Assembly (NCBI GenBank): GCA_002377695.1
Contig: DFQH01000008.1
Span: forward strand, 283,106-347,105
Length of the DNA stretch: 64,000 nucleotides
DNA from: Citromicrobium sp. UBA3494
Lineage (GTDB): Bacteria; Pseudomonadota; Alphaproteobacteria; Sphingomonadales; Sphingomonadaceae
Reading direction: 5' to 3'
Shown here: in pieces, positions 9,368 through 17,900 of the stretch
Numbering within the stretch: the first letter of the stretch is position 1
Layout: every line of letters starts with the position of its first letter
The notes under the pieces: model-generated
The model's database searches: none
What the model saw: only the letters and a program-made list of their open reading frames with translations
What the model was told of the DNA's origin: nothing
Made by a program: the position numbers and the translations under genes

Positions 9368-10171
9368 ATGGCAGAGATAACAAAAGCAAAGCCCGGAACC
9401 CTCACCGATTTCGGCGACGGGTTCCGTCACATCCGCGGATCGTTCAAACTGGGCGGCGTGCTGGACCTCGGCACGCATTGTGCGCTGGTCGAGCTGCCAG
9501 ACGGGCGCTTCGTCTTCCTCGACAGCTATACGCTCGACGATGATCTGAAGGCCGAGGTCGATGCGCTGACCGACAATGGCAGAAAAGTCGCTGCGATCGT
9601 GAACCTGCATCCCTTCCACACGCTGCACAGCGAATGGATGGCCAAGACGTACCCGGACGCGAAGCTCTACGGCACGAAGCGCCATCACGAGAAGTTTCCC
9701 GACCTCAAGTGGGAAAGCGGGCACTGCGAGGCGGGCGCGCTCGACGGGCTGTTCGGCGACGCGCTCGACTTCTCCATCCCGGAAGGCGTGCAGATGGTGT
9801 GCGAGGACGAGAACGTGCATTTCTCCTCCGTACTCGCTTTTCACAAGCCCAGCGGTACGATCTTCGTCGATGACACGCTGTCGTGCATCAAGGCGCCCTT
9901 CCCGCTCTCGCTGCTGCCAATTTCCGGCAAGCTGGCCTTCCACCCCACGCTGGCCAAGGCGCTGGAACCCAACCCCCATGCCGCCGACGCCTTCCGCGAA
10001 TGGGCCATTCACATGGGGCAGGACTGGGCCGACGCCCGCCGCGTGGCGACCGCGCACAACGCCACCATGGAGCTGAACGCCGGCGAATTTCCCGAAAAAG
10101 TGGGCGCGGCGCTCGGCAGGATCTCTAAGATACTCGAGAAGCACCGCACGGTGCCACGCAGCGCTGAGTAG
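9368..10171 (+). CDS. Metallo-beta-lactamase-fold-like protein
   Basis: Hypothetical cytoplasmic protein of 267 aa. The N-terminal half reads like a shortened metallo-hydrolase fold (ALVELPDGRFVFLDSYTLDDD, then VNLHPFHTLHSEWMAKTYPDAKLYGT). It resembles DUF4336 / MBL-fold proteins. The canonical HxHxDH metal motif is replaced by HPFHTLHSE, so the metal set is incomplete or altered. A later acidic motif (TIFVDDTLSC) could be the distal ligand. It lies 56 bp after hemA. An ATG three codons upstream (9359) is also possible. No substrate is assigned. Confidence 0.75.
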   Translation: MAEITKAKPGTLTDFGDGFRHIRGSFKLGGVLDLGTHCALVELPDGRFVFLDSYTLDDDLKAEVDALTDNGRKVAAIVNLHPFHTLHSEWMAKTYPDAKLYGTKRHHEKFPDLKWESGHCEAGALDGLFGDALDFSIPEGVQMVCEDENVHFSSVLAFHKPSGTIFVDDTLSCIKAPFPLSLLPISGKLAFHPTLAKALEPNPHAADAFREWAIHMGQDWADARRVATAHNATMELNAGEFPEKVGAALGRISKILEKHRTVPRSAE

Positions 10172-10247
10172 AACGCGAGGGGGGAGCCGTGCCAGGGCGC
10201 GCGCTCTTCCCCGCAGGTCACCCGCGAGAAGGGGCGCAGGTTCGTCA

Positions 10248-10946
10248 ATGTCTCAGAACTCCTCCGACCAGACCTATGACGAGGTCGTCACAGGCCGCCG
10301 CTCCATCCGTGGCTTCCTGGACAGGCCGGTGCCGCGCGCCCTGATCGAGGAGGTGATCGTCCTCGCCACCCGTGCGCCCTCATCCTACAACAACCAGTGC
10401 TGGAACTTCACGGTCGTCACCGGCGAACCGCTGGCCGCGATCCGGGAAGGCAACACCGAAGGAATCCTCGCAGGACAGCCGGACAGCCGCGAGTTCCGAC
10501 GGCACGATCACACGCCCGACAGCCACCGCGCCCGGCAGGTCGCCGTCGCCAAGCAGCTGTTCGGCGCGATGGGGATCGAGCGGGAGGACAAGGCCGGAAG
10601 GCAGGACTGGATGATGCGCGGCTTTCGCCAGTTCGACGCGCCCGTCTCCATCGTCGTCACCTATGACCGCGAGATACTGGGCAGCGACATTGCGCCCTTC
10701 GATTGCGGTGCGGTGACCAACGCGCTGGTCAACGCCGCATGGTCGCGCGGGCTGGGGTGCGTCATCAACTCGCAGGGCATCATGCAAAGCCCGGTGGTCC
10801 GCGAACACGCGCAGATCCCGGAGGATCAGGTGATCATGATCTGCGTTGCGATGGGCTGGCCGGACCCGGACTTCCCGGCGAATGCCGTCATCTCGGAGCG
10901 CAAGCCACTGGACGAAACGGCCCGCTTCATCGGCTTCGATGACTGA
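10248..10946 (+). CDS. Nitroreductase-family flavoprotein
   Basis: FMN-dependent NAD(P)H oxidoreductase of 232 aa. The family FMN motif is at the N-terminus ([25 protein letters not shown]) followed by [12 protein letters not shown]. Downstream are a dimer/FMN region ([26 protein letters not shown]) and a typical ending ([26 protein letters not shown]). Substrates in this family include quinones and nitroaromatics; the specific one cannot be read from sequence. It follows the MBL-like gene and precedes the LOV photoreceptor. Confidence 0.92.
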   Translation: MSQNSSDQTYDEVVTGRRSIRGFLDRPVPRALIEEVIVLATRAPSSYNNQCWNFTVVTGEPLAAIREGNTEGILAGQPDSREFRRHDHTPDSHRARQVAVAKQLFGAMGIEREDKAGRQDWMMRGFRQFDAPVSIVVTYDREILGSDIAPFDCGAVTNALVNAAWSRGLGCVINSQGIMQSPVVREHAQIPEDQVIMICVAMGWPDPDFPANAVISERKPLDETARFIGFDD

Positions 10947-11050
10947 GCGCGGAGGCCTGGCGCCGGGCGCGAGCCGGGGCCGGTCTTCGAACCGATAGAC
11001 CAACGTGCGCACCAATTGCATTTTCAGCCGGGGGTAGCGATAAGAACTGC

Positions 11051-11719
11051 ATGGACAAGCAATTACCGGCGGTCGCGTGGGATGCGGAGAGCGACCGTTC
11101 TTACAGTATCGCCAATCCGAAACCTGCCCAGTGGGTCCGACAGCTGGTCGAGACGAGCCCGATCGCATCGGTCGTTTCCGACCCGCGCCTGCAGGACAAT
11201 CCCATCGTCGCGGTCAACCAGGCCTTTATCGAATTGACCGAATACGGGCCGGACGAAATCCTCGGCCGCAACTGCCGCTTCCTGGCGGGCGAAGGCACCG
11301 AGCCGTGGCTGACCGAGAAAATCCGGTCGGGCGTGCGCGAGAAGAAGCCGGTGCTCGTCGAAATTCTCAACTACAAGAAAAGCGGCGCGCCCTTCCGGAA
11401 CGCCGTGCTTGTCGCCCCGATCTACGACGAGGCGAACGAACTGCTCTATTTTCTCGGCAGTCAGGTGGAGATCGATTGCGACGAGCCGCAGCTTGCCGCC
11501 AGCCGCCGCGAACGCGCCTCCGCGATGCTGCAGACGCTGTCTCCGCGCCAGTTCGAAGTGACCCGGATGGTCGCCAGCGGGCTGCTGAACAAGCAGATTG
11601 CCGCCGCGCTCGGGCTGTCGGAAAAGACGGTGAAGATGCACCGCAAGCTGGTGATGGAAAAGCTGGAGCTGCGCACCTCGGCCGATCTGATCCGGGTTGC
11701 GGTCGAAGCCGGGATCTAG
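11051..11719 (+). CDS. LOV-HTH blue-light transcription factor (EL222-like)
   Basis: Light-regulated DNA-binding protein of 222 aa. The LOV domain (about residues 25-150) contains GRNCRFLAG with the flavin-adduct cysteine at C75, then [18 protein letters not shown] and [13 protein letters not shown]. After a linker helix comes a LuxR HTH ([39 protein letters not shown]). By recall it matches EL222 of Erythrobacter litoralis in length, cysteine number and most motifs. In that protein blue light forms a Cys-FMN adduct, frees the HTH and allows dimer binding. An RBS-like AAGAA precedes the ATG. Confidence 0.95.
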   Translation: MDKQLPAVAWDAESDRSYSIANPKPAQWVRQLVETSPIASVVSDPRLQDNPIVAVNQAFIELTEYGPDEILGRNCRFLAGEGTEPWLTEKIRSGVREKKPVLVEILNYKKSGAPFRNAVLVAPIYDEANELLYFLGSQVEIDCDEPQLAASRRERASAMLQTLSPRQFEVTRMVASGLLNKQIAAALGLSEKTVKMHRKLVMEKLELRTSADLIRVAVEAGI

Positions 11720-11739
11720 TGCCCGCGCTACGGGCTTGA

Positions 11740-11751
11740 GGGCCTAGGGCG
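11740..11751 (+). promoter_or_regulatory. Candidate LOV-HTH binding site
   Basis: GGGCCTAGGGCG fits 11 of 12 positions of the EL222 consensus as I recall it (RGNCYWWRGNCY). It lies 20 bp after the photoreceptor stop, in the 245-bp gap before the SleB hydrolase. The match is from memory, and such a degenerate motif can occur by chance. An adjacent short hairpin (GCCCG...CGGGC, 11721-11735) may end the photoreceptor transcript. Confidence 0.3.
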
Positions 11752-11964
11752 AAGGTCCATGTTCCGGTGCGCCGGCCGCGCCCCTATCTCAAGGCTGCCA
11801 CGCGGCTGGCCCGTCCATCGTACCAGCTGTCCCGCCTCCGCCTCGGACGTGCCGCCGTGTGGCAACCTCTTGAGACCCCGCATTCGTCGACCAACCCGTC
11901 GATCCGCAACGCACGCCGATCCATCGCCGATAGCAATGCGGACGCCGCACGCTACATAGGCGCG

Positions 11965-13185
11965 ATGCACTTCCTGCAATCGACATGGCTGCGCCAGAAC
12001 ACCCCGCTGGTGGGCGTGGGAGCAATCCTGCTGCTGGCCTTCGCCGGGCTGGCCATCGCAGGCGTCCTGCAGTCCGGGCCGCATACCCCTGTCGCGCAGG
12101 TGGAACCGCTTTCCCCCACCCCTCTCCCCGTCGAGGCGTTGCCCGCCAGCGGGGAGGATGCGGATACGATCCAGTCCGAGCTGGAGCCCGGCGATGCGCA
12201 GGCGCTCAACGCCGCGGTCGCGATAGTGGAGGAAGGCCCCGGCACCGCGCCGCCCTTCCGCTTTTCGGGCAACGGCGCAGACCGGGCGCGGGCGCGCGAC
12301 TGCCTCGCCCTGGCAGCAATGGCAGAGGCGGGCTACGGCGATGCGGACCAGCGCGCGGTGATGCAGGTGATCCTCAACCGCACACGCCACCCCGGTTTCG
12401 CCAACACGGTGTGCGGCGTGGTCTATCAGGGATCGCATCGCCCCACCGGCTGCCAGTTCACCTTCACCTGCGACGGGTCGCTGGCCCGCACCTACCCGCA
12501 GGCGCAGTGGCGCGCCGCGCGCGAAAGGGCCGAAGAAGCGCTGGGCGGACGGGTCGAGGCGGCGGTCGGCAACGCGACCCATTACCACGCCAACTACGTA
12601 TACCCCTGGTGGAGCGACCAGCTGGACAAGATTGCGGTCGTGGGCCCGCACCTGTTCTTCCGCTGGCGCGGCTTCTGGGGCAGCACGCAGGCCCTGTCGG
12701 CCGCCTATCGCGGCGGAGAGCCCGATCCGATGGCGCTGCGCACGGTGGCGCAGGCGGTCGATCGCCCGATGGGTGAACTGCCCAGCCTGGTCGCCGACGA
12801 TGCAGCAGTGCGCAGCATCACGGCCGAGACGGTCGGCAGGAGTGCGCGCGAGGCAGGCGAAGAACGGCAGAGACAGTCGAGCACGCCCCAACCCTCCGGC
12901 CCGGGACCCGGCGCGCACTTCGTGCTCGTGGGATCGGGCGACGACCCCGGTGCGATCGTTGCGCGCGCACGGGACCTGTGTCCGGGAGAGCGTTTCTGCC
13001 AGGTCTATGGGTGGAGCGAGGCAGGGGCGATCCCCTCCGAACTTCCGCTGACCAACGATGCGCGGCGCCAGTTGCGCTTCAGCTATCTCGCGCCGCGCAA
13101 CGGCAATCCGGAAGCGATCTATTTCGACTGTCGCCTGTTCGCCCAGCCGGCAGAGGGCCGGTGCATGCCCTCCGCCCGGCCGTGA
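11965..13185 (+). CDS. SleB-family cell wall hydrolase, membrane-anchored
   Basis: Peptidoglycan hydrolase of 406 aa. A single N-terminal membrane anchor (VGVGAILLLAFAGLAIAGVL) is followed by a linker. The SleB / Hydrolase_2 domain has AMAEAGYGDADQRAVMQVILNRTRHPGFANTVCGVVYQG, then GCQFTFTCDG and ATHYHANYVYPWW. A C-terminal region of about 130 aa with three to four cysteines is of unknown type. The ATG at 11965 is preferred because the in-frame upstream codons (from 11767) give an arginine-rich, unconvincing stretch. It is probably involved in wall remodelling. Confidence 0.9.
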   Translation: MHFLQSTWLRQNTPLVGVGAILLLAFAGLAIAGVLQSGPHTPVAQVEPLSPTPLPVEALPASGEDADTIQSELEPGDAQALNAAVAIVEEGPGTAPPFRFSGNGADRARARDCLALAAMAEAGYGDADQRAVMQVILNRTRHPGFANTVCGVVYQGSHRPTGCQFTFTCDGSLARTYPQAQWRAARERAEEALGGRVEAAVGNATHYHANYVYPWWSDQLDKIAVVGPHLFFRWRGFWGSTQALSAAYRGGEPDPMALRTVAQAVDRPMGELPSLVADDAAVRSITAETVGRSAREAGEERQRQSSTPQPSGPGPGAHFVLVGSGDDPGAIVARARDLCPGERFCQVYGWSEAGAIPSELPLTNDARRQLRFSYLAPRNGNPEAIYFDCRLFAQPAEGRCMPSARP

Positions 13186-13196
13186 TCGACGCAATT

Positions 13197-13222
13197 TGCG
13201 GGAGAGCGCGCGCCCTCCCGCA
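13197..13222. terminator. Bidirectional terminator-like hairpin
   Basis: TGCGGGAG (13197-13204) and CTCCCGCA (13215-13222) form an 8-bp perfect stem with a 10-nt loop between the convergent SleB and GST genes. There is no T-tract, so its strength is uncertain. Confidence 0.6.
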
Positions 13223-13231
13223 TCGGTGCGC

Positions 13232-13804
13232 CTAGGCAGTCTGCGCGCTGACCTGCTTCGCGCACCGGTCCACCCAGTCGCGGACCTGAGGCCCGGCAGG
13301 CAGCGCATCGCCGAACCACTGGAACGGAGAGCTGAGCAGCATATCCGCCGCGCTGAACCGCTCGCCCAGCAGCCAGGGGCCTTTGCGTAGCGGGGTGGCC
13401 AGCGTCTCCAGCATGCGTTCGATGTCGCCCAGGCCGTCGGTAACGACCGGATGTTCGATATCCGCCCATTTCAGGATCAGCAGCGGCTCCATCACGCCCT
13501 GGTAATAGGCCAGCCACGAAAGGTACGCGCCGCGCCCGGCCTCGCCCGCCAGCGGGCCCAGCTTGGCCTGCGGGTACTTGTCGGTCAGGTAGAGCATGAT
13601 CGCCCCGCGCTCGCGCACATGCTCGTCCCCATCGACGAGATATGGCACCTTCTTTTCCGGGTGTGGATTGCCCGGGTCCTGCGCGCCCGAGCCGTCCTGC
13701 CGGCGGATCGTGACCTCGCGAATATCGGCATCCACGCCGAGCATGCGGACCAGATCGACCACCGTATCGGAGCGCGACTGGGGCGAGTGATAGAGCGTTA
13801 GCAT
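13232..13804 (-). CDS. Glutathione S-transferase
   Basis: Cytosolic GST-like protein of 190 aa. The thioredoxin-like N-domain begins MLTLYHSPQSRSDTVVDLVRML and includes KVPYLVDGDEHVRERGAIMLYLTDKYP, the usual glutathione-binding region. The helical C-domain contains LGERFSAADMLLSSPFQWF. The serine in SPQSRS is the likely thiol-activating residue. It is divergent from a WYL-type regulator whose start is 70 bp away, which suggests local control. Confidence 0.92.
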   Translation of the reverse strand: MLTLYHSPQSRSDTVVDLVRMLGVDADIREVTIRRQDGSGAQDPGNPHPEKKVPYLVDGDEHVRERGAIMLYLTDKYPQAKLGPLAGEAGRGAYLSWLAYYQGVMEPLLILKWADIEHPVVTDGLGDIERMLETLATPLRKGPWLLGERFSAADMLLSSPFQWFGDALPAGPQVRDWVDRCAKQVSAQTA

Positions 13805-13874
13805 GTGCTTTTTCCTTTCCGTTTGCGGTGGCGCAGGGATATGCCCACCCTCCTGACAGAAAGAGGCAGTAGCG

Positions 13875-14645
13875 ATGGCGCGGCAGGACAGACTGATGCG
13901 GTTGCTCGCCGCGCTCCGGCGGCTGCCCTCGCCCGTCACCGCGCAGCGCCTCGCGGCGGAAACCGAGATTTCGGTACGCCAGCTGTATCGGGATATCGCC
14001 ACACTGCGCGCAGGCGGCGTGCTGATCGATGGAGCGGCAGGCTATGGCTACACGCTGACCGAAGACCCCGCCCTGCCCCCGCAAAGCTTCTCCCGCCTCG
14101 AAACCGAAGCGCTGATGCTGGCGGTGGGCAGCCTCGACCAGCTGGGTGACGAGCGCCTTGCCCGGGCAGGCCGCGATGCTCTCGCGCGCATTATCGCCAC
14201 CCTGCCAGACCGGCAGGCCCGCCAGTCCATGCACGCGATCATGCGATCCTGGCGGATGCCCGCAGAGCGCCCGGAGATCGCGGTCGATGTCGACATGCTG
14301 CGGCAGGCCTGCTGGGACGAGACCAGCGTTATCATCGCCTATCGTGACCGGCAGGAGCGCCGCAGCGAGCGCGAGATCCTGCCGCTGGGCCTGTCATACA
14401 GCCCGACAACGCTGATGCTGGTCGGCTGGTGCCTGCTGCGCGAAGACTACCGCACCTTCGAAGTTGCACGGATGGATGCGCTTCACATGGGAGCGACATC
14501 GTTCCGCCCGCGCCGCGTGGAGCTGCTGCGCCGCTACCAGGCGATGCGCATGGCAGAATGGGAAGCGCAGAAAGCGGCGGAGAAACAGGAGGCGGGGCGG
14601 CAGGCCGTCAACGACCCGCCGCCACCAAATCTCAGCGCAGATTGA
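13875..14645 (+). CDS. HTH-WYL transcriptional regulator (YafY type)
   Basis: Regulator of 256 aa with an N-terminal DeoR-like winged helix (RLMRLLAALRRLPSPVTAQRLAAETEISVRQLYRDIATLR). It has a central WYL-type domain (DETSVIIAYRDRQERRSEREILPLGLSYSPTTLMLVGWCLLREDYRTFEVARMDAL). WYL domains sense ligands, often nucleic acids or small molecules. It is divergent from the GST gene and probably controls it. Its stop overlaps the convergent ornithine decarboxylase gene by 14 nt. Confidence 0.92.
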   Translation: MARQDRLMRLLAALRRLPSPVTAQRLAAETEISVRQLYRDIATLRAGGVLIDGAAGYGYTLTEDPALPPQSFSRLETEALMLAVGSLDQLGDERLARAGRDALARIIATLPDRQARQSMHAIMRSWRMPAERPEIAVDVDMLRQACWDETSVIIAYRDRQERRSEREILPLGLSYSPTTLMLVGWCLLREDYRTFEVARMDALHMGATSFRPRRVELLRRYQAMRMAEWEAQKAAEKQEAGRQAVNDPPPPNLSAD

Positions 14646-15834
14646 CCACGTTGTCCTTCTCGGGAAGTACGCGGCGACCATCGTACATGCTCTGCATCGG
14701 GGCGTCCTCCACCACGATCTGCAGCGTCGCGCCAAAGCCGTTGAAATCGGTCTTCATCGCGGCGCCATAGGCGCCCAGCATGCCAACCTCGATGAAATCG
14801 CCTGCCTTGATGTCGGCCGGAAGCGCGAAGGGGCCTTCCATGAAGTCCGCATCGTCGCAGGTCGGGCCGTAGAGCGCGAAATCCTCGGCCGTCGCGGCCT
14901 CCTCATGATCCAGCGCCTTGACCGGGAATTTCCATCCCAGATGCGCGGCATCGTACAGCGCGCCATAGGCGCCGTCGTTGATGAACAGTTCGTTCCCGCG
15001 GCGCTTCTCCACCTTGGCCAGCAGCGAGGAATATTCCGCGCACAGCGCACGGCCCGGTTCGCACCACAACTCGGAAGAGTAGGAAATCGGCAGTGATTCC
15101 GCCGCGCGGAAGATCACGTCGAAATAGTCTTCCAGCGGCGGCGGCTCCATGCCCGGATACAGGCTGGGAAACCCGCCGCCCACGTCGATGATGTCGATCA
15201 CCACACTGGACGAGGCAATGGCGGCGCGCACGCGCTCGATTGCCTGGACATAGGCGAACGGAGTCATCGCCTGGCTGCCCACATGGAAGCACACGCCCAG
15301 CCAGTCGCAGTGCTGGCGGGCCTGCTGCAGCAGCACTGGAGCGTCGATCAGGTCGGCGCCGAACTTGCTGGCGAGCGAAAGCTCGGAAAACTCGCTGGAG
15401 ACGCGCAGGCGCACCAGCAGCTTCAGATCCTTCGCCGGCTTGCCATCGGGGGCGCAGCAGGCGTCCACGATCTTGGCCAGTTCCTCCTCGCTGTCGAGGC
15501 TGAAGGTGCGGCAGCCATGCTGATGGTAGGCTTCGGCAATCGCGCTCTTCGGCTTGACCGGGTGCATGAAGCACAGTTCCGCGTCCGGCAAGATCGAGCG
15601 TACCAGCCGCACCTCGGCGATCGAGGCGACGTCGTAATGGGTAATCCCGTTGTCCCACAGGATGCGGATGAGATCGGGCGAAGGATTCGCCTTCACCGCA
15701 TAGAGGGAGCGCCCGCGAAAGCCGTCCGCAAAGAAACGCGCGGCACGCGCCGCGGCGTGCGGACGGTTGAGAATGACCGGTTCGTCGGGCGCGAGGGCTT
15801 CGACTACGGATCGAGCGTCAGGATAAGTGGCCAA
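14632..15834 (-). CDS. Ornithine decarboxylase, fold-III PLP type (TTG start)
   Basis: Converts ornithine to putrescine. The alanine-racemase-fold enzyme of 400 aa carries the PLP lysine in SLYAVKANPS (K48), the phosphate-binding GGGFPS, and the second-active-site cysteine in YGPTCDDADF (C326). No in-frame ATG precedes the conserved start. The TTG at 15834, giving (M)ATYPDARSVVEAL, has a G-rich Shine-Dalgarno about 10 nt upstream. Lysine or diaminopropionate activity cannot be excluded. It is the first step of the polyamine set completed by the two carboxynorspermidine genes nearby, and it has a structured leader. Confidence 0.9.
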   Translation of the reverse strand: MATYPDARSVVEALAPDEPVILNRPHAAARAARFFADGFRGRSLYAVKANPSPDLIRILWDNGITHYDVASIAEVRLVRSILPDAELCFMHPVKPKSAIAEAYHQHGCRTFSLDSEEELAKIVDACCAPDGKPAKDLKLLVRLRVSSEFSELSLASKFGADLIDAPVLLQQARQHCDWLGVCFHVGSQAMTPFAYVQAIERVRAAIASSSVVIDIIDVGGGFPSLYPGMEPPPLEDYFDVIFRAAESLPISYSSELWCEPGRALCAEYSSLLAKVEKRRGNELFINDGAYGALYDAAHLGWKFPVKALDHEEAATAEDFALYGPTCDDADFMEGPFALPADIKAGDFIEVGMLGAYGAAMKTDFNGFGATLQIVVEDAPMQSMYDGRRVLPEKDNVVNLR

Positions 15835-16010
15835 TTCAAGGGACCCCCAAAACGGTGAAGTTTCAGACAAGGGCTGCCTTGCGGTTCGAGTCCCCTTGGG
15901 GCAGCGGATGCGCGCAAATAGGCGTTCCGCGTGAGCATGCAAGAGAAATCGTCAGGTGCAGCATTTTGTGAATCAACGCTGCCAGGATCAGCGGTTCCGA
16001 GATTTATGGG
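15835..16010 (-). promoter_or_regulatory. Structured leader of the ornithine decarboxylase gene (speF-like candidate)
   Basis: The 187-bp gap before the decarboxylase holds a leader with competing structures. One hairpin pairs GCTGCC (plus-strand 15873-15878) with GGCAGC (15900-15905). An alternative pairs 15838-15844 with 15890-15897, beside the TTG start. An open frame of 44 codons (ATG at 15938, stop at 15804) overlaps the decarboxylase start out of frame and could be a leader peptide, though it has no good RBS. Rfam's speF element lies upstream of ornithine decarboxylase genes in Alphaproteobacteria. Position and architecture fit it, but no covariance search was possible. Confidence 0.5.
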
Positions 16011-16021
16011 AAAGCGCCCGC

Positions 16022-16540
16022 TCAGTTCCCCGCGACACGATCTCGCAGATGCTGCGCGACGTGTTTGTATTGCAGCTCGAAGGTGACGAGCTGGCGCTGC
16101 AGATAGGCAGGGGAAACGCCGCCGCCTAGCCTGAGATAACGGCGGTACACGATGGTTTTCTGGGGCCCCAAGGTGACAACCTTGATCCCCGAAAAGCCCC
16201 GATTGGCGTCGAGCAGGATCGCGTCGGACAGCCCCGACAATTCGGTGTCCGGGCGTAGCATCATGATGGCGGTACAACGATTGTCCGGCCCACGATCGCA
16301 TTGCTCCAGTTTCACGAAGAAGGCCGGGTCCTCTCCGCCCTGAACGCGCAGGGTCCGTGTCTCCTCGACGGCAGCGAGCACGCGGTACCCAGCCGATTCG
16401 AGAAAGCTAAGCAGCTCGGGCAACGTAAGCGAGGCGACTTGCCGGGCCGATTGCGAGGGTCCGTGATCCTGCGCCGCCAGCGGTACCGGCAGAGCGACCG
16501 CCAGGCCGAGCGCCATCATTGCTTTCACCCAACGTATCAT
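16022..16540 (-). CDS. Secreted YbjN-domain protein
   Basis: Exported protein of 172 aa. The signal peptide (MIRWVKAMMALGLAVALPVPLAAQ) is followed by a YbjN / sensory-regulator-like domain with LLSFLESAGYRVLAAVEETRTLRVQGGEDPAFFV and CDRGPDNRCTAIMM. The two cysteines could form a disulfide. The ATG at 16540 has a strong AGGGG site; longer in-frame starts would enter nspC. It sits between nspC and the ornithine decarboxylase gene in the same direction. Its role in polyamine metabolism, if any, is unknown. Confidence 0.8.
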   Translation of the reverse strand: MIRWVKAMMALGLAVALPVPLAAQDHGPSQSARQVASLTLPELLSFLESAGYRVLAAVEETRTLRVQGGEDPAFFVKLEQCDRGPDNRCTAIMMLRPDTELSGLSDAILLDANRGFSGIKVVTLGPQKTIVYRRYLRLGGGVSPAYLQRQLVTFELQYKHVAQHLRDRVAGN

Positions 16541-16566
16541 GTCCCCTCCCCTCGCATTTCCGCAGG

Positions 16567-17739
16567 TCAGCTCAGCCGATTGCGAAATTCCTCGTAACCG
16601 AAGCGCTTCACGCAATCGAGCGCGTCGGTCTCGCTGTCCCACAACCAGATCGATGGCAGCGGAACGCCGTTGAACGTGTTGGTCTTCACCATCGAATAAT
16701 GCGCCTGGTCGAGGAAGGCGATGCGCTGCCCCGGCTCGTTCGGCACAGGCAGGGAATACTCACCGACAACATCCCCCGCGAGGCAAGAGGGCCCGCCAAG
16801 GCGCACCGGCGGCTCGCCCGCCTTCTCGTGCAGCATGGCCGGGCGATAGGGCGCTTCGATCACATCGGGCATGTGACAGGTGGCCGAGATATCGGTGATG
16901 GCGAAAGGGCCGTCGTTCTCTCCGGTGTCGAGGATCGTGCCGACAAGGATGCCCGCATCCAGCGCAACCGCCTCCCCGGGTTCGAGGTAGATTTCCGCGC
17001 CGGTATCGTCCTTCGCGTCGCGCAGGAACTCGATCAGCTCCTCGCGCGCGTAATCCGCCCGCGTAATGTGGTGCCCGCCGCCCATGTTGATCCACTTGAG
17101 CTGGCCGAACCACGGCTCGATCGCGTCGAACACCTTGTCCCACGTGCGATGCAGCGGCTCGAAGCCCTGTTCGCACAGGTTGTGGAAGTGGATGCCCTCC
17201 ACCCCCTCCATATGCTCCTCGGTCAGCTGGCTGAGCGGGAAGCCGAGGCGGCTGCCGGGGCTGGAAGGATCGTAGCGCGGAACCTCGCCGGTGGGCACCT
17301 GCGGATTGATCCTGAGGCCGACGTCGAACGCCCCGCCGCTTGCCCTCGCCTGTTCCAGAATCAGCGCGGCGCGCTGCATCTGGCCGGGCGAATTGAAGAT
17401 CACATGGTCGGAAAGCCGCGCGACCTCCTCCAACTCGTCGGGCTTGTAGGCGGCGCAATAGGTGCTGATCTCGCCATCGTAGAATTCCGAGGCGAGCCGC
17501 GCTTCCCACAGGCCGGAAGTGCATACGCCATCCAGATACTCGCCGATGATCGGCGCGGTGCTCCACATGGAGAACGCCTTGAGCGCGCTGAGCATCTTGA
17601 TCTCCGCCTCGTCGCGGATTTCGGCCAGGATGCGGCAGTTCTCGCGCAGCTTCGCCGCGTCGACCACGAAGGCGGGCGTCTCGACACGGTTGAGATCGAA
17701 TTGGGCGAAGGCGCCCGGGTCGCCGGCTTTAGTTTCCAT
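16567..17739 (-). CDS. nspC: Carboxynorspermidine decarboxylase
   Basis: PLP enzyme that decarboxylates carboxynorspermidine or carboxyspermidine to norspermidine or spermidine, the last step of the alternative polyamine route. The 390-aa protein has the PLP lysine in SALKAFSMW (K54) and the signatures HNLCEQGF, INMGGGHHIT, LEPGEA and GPSCLAGDVVG with the dimer-partner cysteine. The start METKAGD at 17739 is the first ATG before the conserved FDLNRVETPAFVVD. It works with the dehydrogenase gene 680 bp upstream. Confidence 0.95.
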   Translation of the reverse strand: METKAGDPGAFAQFDLNRVETPAFVVDAAKLRENCRILAEIRDEAEIKMLSALKAFSMWSTAPIIGEYLDGVCTSGLWEARLASEFYDGEISTYCAAYKPDELEEVARLSDHVIFNSPGQMQRAALILEQARASGGAFDVGLRINPQVPTGEVPRYDPSSPGSRLGFPLSQLTEEHMEGVEGIHFHNLCEQGFEPLHRTWDKVFDAIEPWFGQLKWINMGGGHHITRADYAREELIEFLRDAKDDTGAEIYLEPGEAVALDAGILVGTILDTGENDGPFAITDISATCHMPDVIEAPYRPAMLHEKAGEPPVRLGGPSCLAGDVVGEYSLPVPNEPGQRIAFLDQAHYSMVKTNTFNGVPLPSIWLWDSETDALDCVKRFGYEEFRNRLS

Positions 17740-17900
17740 GGTCAGCGCTTCTCCAGTATCCGCGAGGCTTGTGCAATCGCCGGATCGCTCCTGCTGGCAA
17801 CGACCGGAAACCCGAATGCAATCCTGCACATAGTCTGAAAATCTCCGGCCACTCCGCTCTTTGGCCTGTCCAGGGCACCCGCCCTGGAAAGTCCCAACGT

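Noticed and set aside
11767..11964. N-terminal extension of the SleB hydrolase
   Set aside because: The extension is basic and without family similarity. The ATG at 11965 leads directly to a membrane anchor, as expected.
15883..15895. GGTTCGAGTCCCC, resembling a tRNA T-arm
   Set aside because: The flanking bases do not form the T-stem or an acceptor stem, and no other tRNA arms are present. It belongs to the decarboxylase leader.
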